Positions 55,443-64,000 of a stretch of 64,000 nt of DNA are shown here, one piece after another. Position numbers and translations under genes: made by a program. Numbering within the stretch: the first letter of the stretch is position 1; each line of letters begins with the position of its first letter. The stretch comes from Trifolium pratense. Lineage: Eukaryota; Streptophyta; Magnoliopsida; Fabales; Fabaceae. The notes beneath the pieces were generated by a model that saw only the letters and a program-made list of their open reading frames with translations, was not told where the DNA came from and ran no database searches. Where the stretch lies: positions 12,965,501-13,029,500 of the forward strand of contig NC_060059.1 in NCBI RefSeq assembly GCF_020283565.1. Direction: 5' to 3'.

Positions 55443-57124
55443 GAATCCGGGTTGGCTTAAGTATGTTAATTGTCCTCAAACTTCTAATCTGTCTTGTAGT
55501 TTTTGTTTTAAACAAAATCCTTCTTGTAGTTGATTATAAATTTCCTATCTCTATTTTAATTTGAAGTTTGTTGATGTTCATGATATATCTCATTGATAGG
55601 TGAGATCTGAATGCATGCAGTCAATGTTTTAATCCGGGGAGACCACTAATGAACATGCATTTTAATTCTGTGCTACATCTAAGGTCAAATATAGCTCTAT
55701 TACAGACAAGTCTTGTTTTATATTTGAATCTTAAATTTGATATGCGATACTGTGAAACAAACCTCTTGTGCATTTAAATTTGAAGTGGATGATTAGAACG
55801 AAGTGAAATGTTGTATTATTAAATTCTATGACTGGACTATGTTACATTCTATGGCCTGGATGCTGGATGTTTAGTAGTGTAAACCTAACATATTGGATTG
55901 GATTCGTGTTTACCGGAGATTTGTGTCTTATGCATTTGTGTGTGCGTCTAAATATATATTATTTTATTTCTCAATCATCCAATTATGTTCTATGTATATA
56001 TACTAGTATAATCTTTTTGATTTTATGTCATGTTCCATAATTGAATTAGTGAATAAATATCATTCAAGTCATTGACTATTTCTTGTGTCACAAGTAATAA
56101 CAGCCTAATAGTTGATATTAATACAATATGGCCATAAGATGCCAACTAAAATTGATTCCAAAGTGTTTTTTTTCCTTGCATTATAGGGAGACCAAATGTG
56201 CATTTAAATCTAAAAATTTAAAACTCCTATTTCAAATTTTCACTAGCAGATTTTAGTGTTTATGTGCATTACTGACACATCATAAGATTTGAGTAGACCT
56301 GCAGACATTTTTTTTACCAATAGTTCCATTGACATTTCAAAGCTTGAATTATGAAAAAAGGAAGATGAAAGTTGAAACTAATACATAATATATATAAGTA
56401 AGGAATAAAGATAGTTAAAAAGAATAAAACATATAACTAAGGAATCAAAGTTCAAATATGAAAAAGGACAAAAGAAACACGCGTCTTGAGAAAACAATAG
56501 AGGAAGGGGAAAGAATTTTAATAAATTTTGTATTTGATTCAAATGTTTGGAGGGAAGAGATAGCTTATACCAGTCAAGAGTAAAGCATAAAGTGATGAAG
56601 AATTGTTTGATCAGATTTAGTGTGTGTTGAGTTCACCGAATATACGATCCATAACACCGCAATGTAGATTCGAAGCTACATATTGATACTTTAACCGGAT
56701 GTACGTATCATATTTACCTAACGCGGTAGAATTAAACACAAGTTTACTAGATTTACTCCTCTCACCTCTCATATCAGATAAAATTTAAGAGCTCCAACAT
56801 TGGCTAATCAACATTAACATATGCATTCTTCAAAAAAAAAAAAAATTAACATATGCAGTAACTCACACATAGGAGGGTAACATTACAGTTAATTAATATT
56901 GTTAATTACCTTTCTTATCATTGAGAAGCTAACTAAAAAAGTCATCACATGCTTTAATGTGCAAAATATATTATATATAGTATATCTGTTAAGATATGTA
57001 TATAAAATTCAATAGTTCAAGGGGATAGTAGTGACTATCCAATAACAGCTGAGATAAAATAAATAATTGTACAAAATTTTTTGTCAAAAAGAATAGAAAT
57101 GAGCAACATGATATTAATTAAAAT
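55443..57124. other. Intergenic; contains a dispersed repeat copy
   Basis: About 55960-56158 shares a collinear block (tttctcaatcatccaattat ... taatacaatatggccataag) with 62472-62685 in the same orientation. The right end is the 3' flank of the YSL7-like gene. No gene. Confidence 0.5.
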
Positions 57125-59170
57125 TCAAGATCCTAAGAAGGCATCAACCTTTACATTTGCTGCTCTAGACAAGAATTTCATACAAATAGGTGGCTTCACA
57201 CCACCAAGAGCAAGAAAAGAGCTAGGAAGTGACCAAATGCCATCTCCACAAATCAAACCAGAAGCAACAGCCGATCCAAATGCATCCGCCTTAGCCCTAT
57301 CAACCTTCTGCCAAACAAACAATATCAAGCTTCCAACACACATATCAATAGCAAAATAGCTTCCAATGTAGAAAGGTATAGCCATAGCCATAGGAACAGG
57401 AATAAATTTGGCATATTTCTCTCCGGCCAAATCGCGAACAAGATTAATAATCATTGCCCCAGCAAAAAACACGCAGCAAAGTACAAGACAGTTTTTCGGC
57501 AGAGCGGAGACACCGTCCACACCTAGTATAGCTATGTTGCGATAAACAAGTGCATAAGGAGCAGGGTACTCTGAACCAGGTTGACCAAGAGTACCGAAAG
57601 CATGGTAGAATAGCCAGAAAACACATGGTGATATAACGCATCCCATAGCAGTTCCAATAACTTGGCTGACAAACATGGATTTCGGGGAAGCCAATGTCAT
57701 GTAACCCGTTTTAAAGTCCTGCATAAGGTCTGAAGCTGTTGAAACAATGTTCATCATGACACCACATGCTGCTAAACCCGCTATGACACCGCCGTTCGCT
57801 GCGCCTGCCCAAGCACAAATAATGAAGATGGCTAATTTTCCGTAGGTCGATGCAAGGGACCAATCTGTCAGTCCACAACCATAGGCATTGCAAAAGGCCA
57901 GTGCCGGTCCAAAGACGTAAATGCAAAGTATGTGATACCACTTTAGCTGGTGGAAAATGTAAGGGATGGTTACGGTTGATATTATTGCAATTATGACATA
58001 GCCCGAGATAGCAAACCAGGAGGGTATTTGATCTTTGAGGAACATCTCGGTTCTGCGCTTGTCATCAAACGAAAGTGTAAGTGAGAGATCTTGGGAGGGT
58101 GCTACACTGCTGTGTTTAAATTGGTTATACAAACTGTAAAGAGTGCGGCCAAGAACTTTGACAAAATTGTATAGACCATCACCAAGAATCATTGCTATGG
58201 CTATGAAAACTTTGTAGCCTTGAAGACCATGTAAACTGCTTTGTTTGAGATCGGAAGGGTACCAATCTCCTTTTTTATCTTCGATGAGAGGCCACATGAC
58301 ACCCCAAGAAAGAATTCCACCAATGAGTAGTGATATATTGATTATATATGGACATATCATCCCAACCCCGACATAGGTAGCTGAAAAATCAAAGAAGAAC
58401 TTTCTTTGATAGGCTTCTAGACCAAATGTTGGGAAGCTTGAAAATCCACAAGAATCACCAGAAGTGAAAAACCATTGGAAAAAACCCCACAAGAAACTAA
58501 AGGAGAAGAACTTTCCAAGTGCTTGTACTTGCTTCTTTGCTAGTTTGGCACCTTCTGTTGTATGGAAACTGTTGATAAGAGTGGCTGTTGCAGTACCGCT
58601 TGGATATGTCAATCTGAAGTCAACAATCATAATCTTTCGGAGTGGAACCACGGAGAATATACCAAGAAAACTTACAACAAATAGAAACGCAATCATCCAT
58701 CCTAAACCAGGAATCTTAACATCCATCATGACACTGGCGGCGCCGCTTTGTTTTGCAACAGTTGGACTCATTGCAAACAAGTAACTACCAAAGCCGCCGC
58801 TAAATGCAATGCCACTTGCAGCAACAACACAAGTCTGAATAACAGTATTCTCCTGTCTTGTAAACGGTTGATTAAGCAAACCCGATTTCTCAAGCACTTT
58901 AGTCCATGTCTTGACAAAGAAGAAACCTAACAATCCGGCCGAAACATTGAGAGAAGGAATAATACCGGTTGTAAGATTAAGCTTCATCACGATGAAGGTG
59001 AAAAGCACCGATAACATGAAACTGACGATGATAGCCCTAACCGTAATCTGTTTCTGCCATGTTGGCACTGATTTTCCTTCAAAGCCTTTTTCAATTGAAG
59101 CCTCCTCCTCCTCCTCCTCCAGTTTTTCTTCCTCCTTAACCATCACCACTGTTTCATTGTTGTTAGCCAT
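57125..59170 (-). CDS. YSL7: YSL7-like oligopeptide/metal-nicotianamine transporter, intronless
   Basis: 681 aa in one open frame. An acidic N-terminus ([19 protein letters not shown]) precedes an oligopeptide-transporter (OPT) domain with about 14 hydrophobic spans, e.g. [56 protein letters not shown], ending [18 protein letters not shown]. The sequence is of the YSL5/7/8 clade of the Yellow Stripe-Like family. Classical YSLs carry metal-nicotianamine complexes; this clade has been linked to peptide transport, and legume YSL7 to the symbiosome membrane. Membrane location is inferred. The clade is my recognition from motifs, and the exact orthologue is uncertain. The start is the first Met of the frame and fits the family. 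Confidence 0.93.
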   Translation of the reverse strand: MANNNETVVMVKEEEKLEEEEEEASIEKGFEGKSVPTWQKQITVRAIIVSFMLSVLFTFIVMKLNLTTGIIPSLNVSAGLLGFFFVKTWTKVLEKSGLLNQPFTRQENTVIQTCVVAASGIAFSGGFGSYLFAMSPTVAKQSGAASVMMDVKIPGLGWMIAFLFVVSFLGIFSVVPLRKIMIVDFRLTYPSGTATATLINSFHTTEGAKLAKKQVQALGKFFSFSFLWGFFQWFFTSGDSCGFSSFPTFGLEAYQRKFFFDFSATYVGVGMICPYIINISLLIGGILSWGVMWPLIEDKKGDWYPSDLKQSSLHGLQGYKVFIAIAMILGDGLYNFVKVLGRTLYSLYNQFKHSSVAPSQDLSLTLSFDDKRRTEMFLKDQIPSWFAISGYVIIAIISTVTIPYIFHQLKWYHILCIYVFGPALAFCNAYGCGLTDWSLASTYGKLAIFIICAWAGAANGGVIAGLAACGVMMNIVSTASDLMQDFKTGYMTLASPKSMFVSQVIGTAMGCVISPCVFWLFYHAFGTLGQPGSEYPAPYALVYRNIAILGVDGVSALPKNCLVLCCVFFAGAMIINLVRDLAGEKYAKFIPVPMAMAIPFYIGSYFAIDMCVGSLILFVWQKVDRAKADAFGSAVASGLICGDGIWSLPSSFLALGGVKPPICMKFLSRAANVKVDAFLGS

Positions 59171-60123
59171 TTTTCTTGTTGAGTTTGTTGGGATTTTAGA
59201 TGAAAGATTAGAGAATAGAGTATTATTTATTGAGACTTAATTAACAGCATCGATATTTATAAGCAAGTAATGGTTGTTCAAATTGTAACTTAATAATCCC
59301 TTCTTTATAGAGATAAACCAACAAACTTCATATATCTTATCTTTTTATTATAACTTAATACTCCGTATGCATTATCGTTTCAACAAACTAAATTTTTGCA
59401 TTATCAAAAAATAATAATTTATGTGTATATATCTTATCTTTTTCACCGTAGACCCAAAAATAAAATTATGTATATCTTTTTATTTGGTACTTGTTATATC
59501 TTATCTTTTTAAATCTAATTTTTAAAATTGCTTAAGTTATTTATTACTGCTTTACTATTTTTAGAGATCCGCGCATTCGTACGGTACAATTGACTTTTAT
59601 TCGATTAAATGTACTCTTTAACTGGAATAATCCTTAATCATACTTTTTTTTAAGACAATCCTTAATCATACTTATATCACAAGTCACAACTCAACCTTAA
59701 ATTCCTTCAAAAAAAAAAAAAAACTCAACCTTAGATTATATGGGAACTGAATTCCTTGATCATAGGGATAAGAACAACAAACCTAATCATCAATATATCT
59801 TAACAAACAGTATATAAGTATGTATAATGTAAACCACTTATCTGGGAATTAGAACAAGTAGAGAAACAAACTAATTAACTTCACCCAAATTAAACTTTGT
59901 CCATCGATTTACTTTTAAATTATAAGCAAACTTATATTAAAACTGCTAAGGACAATACAAAGTGCAACTATATATAAGTCAACAATTCAACATATATATA
60001 CTTGCTGATGATGATTGGTAGAAGCATTAATTGAAAATAACATAATAAATGATAATCTAGAGAAATAAACAATGAAATATATACATATACATATGGTAGG
60101 GTAACTGATATTATGCATTCTAG
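59171..60123. other. YSL7-like promoter and intergenic DNA
   Basis: AT-rich, several tatatctta repeats at 59330-59500. No clear element; the right end holds the 3' flank of the small WPSDED gene. Confidence 0.45.
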
Positions 60124-60363
60124 CTAGGCAGCCGGATCTAGTTGATAACTTTCCGATTCTGAAATGCGATTCTTGTATTTGCAGATGAAATCTTCAGCTC
60201 TCCTGTTCTTGTATATGCAGATGATACCTTTGTCTTCATCGCTAGGCCATGTCTTGCGCCCATATTCATAATCATAGTACCCTCCTCTAGACTTATTCTT
60301 AGATGAGAAGATATTGAAAATTGAGAAGCAACCTGAAGAAGATTTTTTCTTATCACCTCCCAT
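60124..60363 (-). CDS. Small plant protein with RKTWPSDEDKG motif, unknown function
   Basis: 79 aa, single exon. It begins MGGDKKKSSSGCFSIFNIFS, has a basic Ser/Lys-rich start, the motif GRKTWPSDEDKG in the middle and a tail AEDFICKYKNRISESESYQL. Related small plant proteins share the FSIFNIF start, the WPSDED core and the xxFIxxxxxRxSESE end; no function is known to me. Gly2 and Cys12 suggest possible membrane attachment, but this is speculative. No signal peptide or membrane span. Confidence 0.8.
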   Translation of the reverse strand: MGGDKKKSSSGCFSIFNIFSSKNKSRGGYYDYEYGRKTWPSDEDKGIICIYKNRRAEDFICKYKNRISESESYQLDPAA

Positions 60364-61559
60364 GATGATTAATGAATTTTGTTGGTTAAGTTTTTTAGCT
60401 AGATGTGATTAATGTCTTGGTTTTCAAATGATCTTGTAATATCTCATATTTATATTAGTTTTAAACAGTGTAATATTAAGAATCTGATAAAGCAATGGTA
60501 AGGAGCAACATAAATGGTTCAAATCATGCTGAGTGGCAGGGTTATTATTATTGGCACTTTTCCACTTCTAATTCTACCACCTTAACTATGTAGACTATAA
60601 TAGTTTTGCACATAGTTTACAATTAGATTATAAATAAGTATAATTACGCAGAAATACTCCTCTGTCCTTAATCTTTGGTCTTTTAAAGTTTGGATACACA
60701 TATTTTTTTTATATATAGGTTAGATAAGTTTCGAGCCCTTTACCCTTAGTTTTTGTTCCCTGCTTAGGATCACAATTTCAACAAGATTCTCATATACAAT
60801 ATTACTGTGAAAGGAGGGTATCTACTTCATAGTGGAAAGATATTTTATATTTGATTGAATCAAAGATTATGAAACTGTTGCTTACTTTTTATTACAGATA
60901 TGAGCCATTGCTGCCACTGATTCTTGAATCAAAGACCATGTTAATTTACTTTTAGCACAAGTTATTATAGGATAGTGCTAGTAAAAAAGTGTCATGTGCC
61001 ATTGGCAAGTTGATTCTGTAACATTAAGCAACTTAATTATCTATTCTTCAGCATTGACTGCCAGCAATTTAATGGAATATATATCAAATGTCCAAAAAAG
61101 GTAAGTAAAGATGAAAGAAATAATAATGTAAAGGAGAAGATATATATCATTTGGTTAATTTTTACTTTTACAAATATTAATATAAGGTGTCAGAATAGCA
61201 ACTCTGTTTAAAAAGAGTGAAGAAATAATTAACTCAAACAATAAACGCATTATGTTTGGTAACAATCGGTCAAAACATATAGAAAAACATTTATTGGAAG
61301 AGATCAACCCTTTAAATATATTTTAGTTATTTTGAGGAAATTAGTCTCCGCAATTGCACATTGAGGATACATTTAGCTTAAAAAAAAAAAAGAAGGTGGT
61401 CAACTTTCCCGAATGCCCTATGATGACTCTCGGTCATTAAATTCATTTTTAGATCATTCCAATGGAGTTTAGGAGGTATTTTGATGTGTTTTTGATCATA
61501 GTTTAAGCGGAAAAGGCTTAGAATGAGAGGTTACTTGAAATAGAAGAAAAATAGCAACA
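60364..61559. other. Intergenic, AT-rich
   Basis: Promoter side of the small WPSDED gene, then non-coding DNA with no recognised repeat ends. Confidence 0.45.
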
Positions 61560-61830
61560 CTAGGCACTTTGGCACGCTTTAGGCCTGCAGTGGTACGCAA
61601 TTGCTGGAGTTTTGGCCTGTTTTGGCACTGTCTTAGGCACGGAGGGCGCTCAATTGGGCGTGGCACCGGGCATGCAGGCCTGGCCTGCCTGGTAGGCTCA
61701 GCGCGCGCCTACTGCTGCGTGGGGCGCGGCCTGCACCTGTTTTGGAGCATTTTGACCCATTTCTTGGCCTATAAAAGGGGGACTTGTTCCTTATCAAAGG
61801 GATTACGAATTTTAGTTTCTAATGTACAAC
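61560..61830 (+). repeat. GC-rich island, possible LTR promoter fragment
   Basis: In AT-rich surroundings this stretch is strongly GC-rich, with repeated ggcctg and ggcac words (ggcatgcaggcctggcctgc, gcgcgcgcctactg). It ends in a strong TATA context, tataaaaggggg at 61771. The pattern resembles the U3/R border of an LTR retrotransposon; no LTR ends, primer-binding site or gag/pol were found. Confidence 0.45.
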
Positions 61831-62984
61831 TTGTATTTAAATATTATGAGTCATGAAAACAAGAAATGTAATATTTTTTTCCTATGAAACAAGAGCAGAA
61901 TTTAGCGCAACAGCAAAATATCTCATATGATATATCTAGTTTAATCATCTTGCTAATTTGAACTCTTTAGTTTGAAGATTTGAGAAAGGACAAAAAAGCA
62001 ATAGTACTTTTCAAAATTTTGATTCATGAGTCTAAAGTCATAAAGCTAAAAATAATCGGTTATGAAACCATCAAAAGGACCACTAAGATTTCCTTGAAAA
62101 AAAAGTATAGAATCTTTTAAAAAAATATTGATGGTTGTAATTCCATCCTGAAAATCTGCAACACAACAAGAGGATGTACAGTACAGATTTCACTTTTATT
62201 CTTATTTTTAGAATCTGAAACCAAAAAAAAGGAAGACAAGACAAAACTCCAAAAATTACTGGTTATAGTATGTTGATACCTTATGTTTTGAAATTCTATG
62301 ATGTTTACTTGTCTTTGTTTACTTTGGATGGTACATGGAACGTGTTATATGTTGTGAAAATGGATGTATGATGATTAATGAAGTGATGGAAGAATGGCAT
62401 AGGGAGAGCTTAAACACCACAGATACAATGGTATAAAGGTGGGCCTAATGCAAAATGTTTAAGCTAAGGCTACTCTATTTTATTTCTCAATCATCCAATT
62501 ATGTTCTTTGTAAAAGATTATGTATACTAGTAATCTTTTTGATTTCATGTAATGTTACATGATCTATGAATATCATTCAGACATTGACTATTCCTTGTGT
62601 CACAAGTAACAACAGTATGTATACGATTACAGCATAATAGTTGATATTAATACAATATGGCCATAAGTAATGCCAACTAAAATATTGGCATGTGTGAATC
62701 ATCCATAATTAGCGCGAAGATATAGAGATTGCTAATTAGCTGGCTAGCTCTAGCATTTCGGCGGATCATTTTGGCACGAAGGAAATAAAAAGTTACTACC
62801 GTAATGTTTTATGCAATGTTTATAGTGCATCACAACAACCTATAGTTACAAGTTTACTCACAAACCTTGCGCGTAGGGTGGCAAATAAAGTTCCTACTTG
62901 CAATCCAAGATATAGTTTAGTATTAAGACATCAAAGTGATCAATAGACATTTTTAACTAGGTCAACACTCCTTGTAGCTAGGCA
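61831..62984. other. Intergenic; second copy of the dispersed repeat
   Basis: 62472-62685 matches 55960-56158. The rest is AT-rich without recognised genes. Confidence 0.5.
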
Positions 62985-63415
62985 TGACAACGGGGCGGGG
63001 TGGAGATGGATTGTACCACCCCCGCCCTCGTCCCCACCTCCCTGTACCACCCCGCCCCCGTCCCCAAACCCTGTCGGGAATAAAAATTGACCACCCACCT
63101 CCGCCTCCAGCAGGGAACGAGTCCCCACCCCGCTCCCACACGCAAAATCTATCATTTGGTTTTTTAAAATTAAAAAAAAAAAAAAAAAAGAAACTTGTTT
63201 CAAAGGCCTTTTTTTAAAAAAAAAAAAAATTAAAAAAGAGTGACAAAAAATCTTGTTTCAAAGCTCACTTTCTTTTTATGTATATGTTTAGGATAAGTAG
63301 TTAAAAAATGTTGTTAAATATAAGAGAAATATGGTAATTTTAAGTAGGACGGGCGGGGCAGGGGTGAGTGCAGGGTGGGTGTAAACACACCCGTCCCCGC
63401 ACCCGCCATCGTATA
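62985..63415. repeat. G/C-tract repeat (ggggcgggg / ccccgcccc)
   Basis: caacggggcggggtggagat at the left, C-rich cccccgccctcgtccccacc, an A-rich centre with long A-runs (63170-63230), and at the right gggcggggcaggggtgagtg and acacccgtccccgcacccgc. It looks like a non-autonomous element with G/C-rich inverted ends; no target duplication was fixed. Confidence 0.5.
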
Positions 63416-64000
63416 TAGGATTTGGTTAATTTTGCAACCCTGTTTGAAAAGAGTAAAGAAACAACAAAAACACATGATGTTTGGTAACAAAGTTTGAACG
63501 TGTCCAATAAACACACACTTTCCCTAAACATGACACGCCATGCCCACCCAGTTAGGTCTATGTTGGGCAGACCTTTTGGATGTTGATGAAGATGGTTGAT
63601 CCATGCTAGCTGCTGAGATTTTTACCAGAACACAAGTGCATAAATAAAATGTAAAGCAGACATAAATAAAAATGAGTATATAGCTTATTGCATTTAGTAG
63701 CGCTATAAACATGGAACACGACTAAAATACCAAATTGTCTAGTTTTACTAAGCTTTGACGGGTTCTAACACTCCCACGACTTTCGCAGACTTGAGAAAGA
63801 CTCAACTAACTCGCATTCGGCCTATTTTTATATTCGCCTAATTAACCTTCACTTGGTAGAGGAGAATTCGGCTGACTATATGCCAATCTCGACTAACAAA
63901 TTATTTATTTTTAGGTGTAAACACGGTTTTAAGAGATATCAGCAAGTGAGCCGTGCAGAGTTTTGCATTGGTTGGAGGGTCAAGTTAACACTGATATGAC
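63416..64000. other. Intergenic, window end
   Basis: No gene, RNA or element recognised. Confidence 0.4.

Noticed and set aside
61569..61856. 95-codon Cys/Gly-rich ORF
   Set aside because: Lies in the GC-rich island where stops are rare; no motif.

Overview
This is plant nuclear DNA from a dicot, most likely a legume of the Medicago/Trifolium/Pisum type (an inference from gene content and repeat style, not proven). It is AT-rich and has GT-AG introns. Single-copy genes are typical of plants: pectinesterase, ribosomal proteins L18 and L22, a folate-receptor-like protein, a DRM1/ARP dormancy protein, a HIG1-domain protein and a YSL7-type transporter. They sit between Helitrons, Mutator-like elements, a LINE, Stowaway MITEs and (TA)n tracts.

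Layout. 1-7.2 kb: two-exon PMEI-pectinesterase (-), a broken epoxide-hydrolase pseudogene (+), and RPL18 (-) in five exons, the first ending exactly at its ATG. 8.65-12.3 kb: a young 5'-truncated LINE with intact reverse transcriptase, long poly(A) and an 18-bp target duplication. 12.6-15.4 kb: a four-exon folate-receptor-like membrane protein gene (-). 15.7-30.3 kb: a 14.6-kb palindromic Mutator-like element. 31.1-32.7 kb: a degenerate hAT-like element with a nested MITE bounded by (TA)n. 33.5-35.1 kb: DRM1/ARP (-). 36.7-37.9 kb: RPL22 (-). 38.5-42.3 and 46.5-49.8 kb: two related non-autonomous Helitrons that carry MITEs and a Ty3/gypsy RT fragment; between them lies a HIG1-domain gene (-). 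50.9-53.5 kb: a Stowaway MITE, a (TA)n tract and a decayed Helitron helicase with a clear 3' terminus. 55.1-55.4 kb: two RS-domain exon fragments. 57.1-59.2 kb: an intronless YSL7-like transporter (-). 60.1-60.4 kb: a small WPSDED-motif protein (-). The rest is repeat debris.

The centre of interest is 15714-30307. Two 6.53-kb arms mirror each other about position 23010. Every ORF in one arm has an identical mirror ORF, and the only difference I found is one base in a C-run near the end. The arms enclose a 1527-bp single-copy loop. Each arm carries a spliced gene predicted to encode a 962-aa FAR1/MULE transposase fused to an OTU-type cysteine protease, two small ORFs that look like MULE N-terminal (PB1-like) modules, and the 3' end of a plant-mobile-domain (PMD) gene. 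The loop holds most of the rest of that PMD gene. The whole composite is bounded by the same TIR at both ends and by a perfect 9-bp target duplication (ttatttgcg), so it appears to have transposed as a unit after the inverted duplication formed. Its architecture parallels maize Mu killer, the inverted duplication of MuDR that makes hairpin RNA and silences its parent family. Each end has a TATA-bearing promoter facing inward, so long hairpin or convergent double-stranded RNA from the transposase gene is predicted. The element sits 283 bp upstream of the folate-receptor-like start codon and separates that gene from its former upstream DNA.
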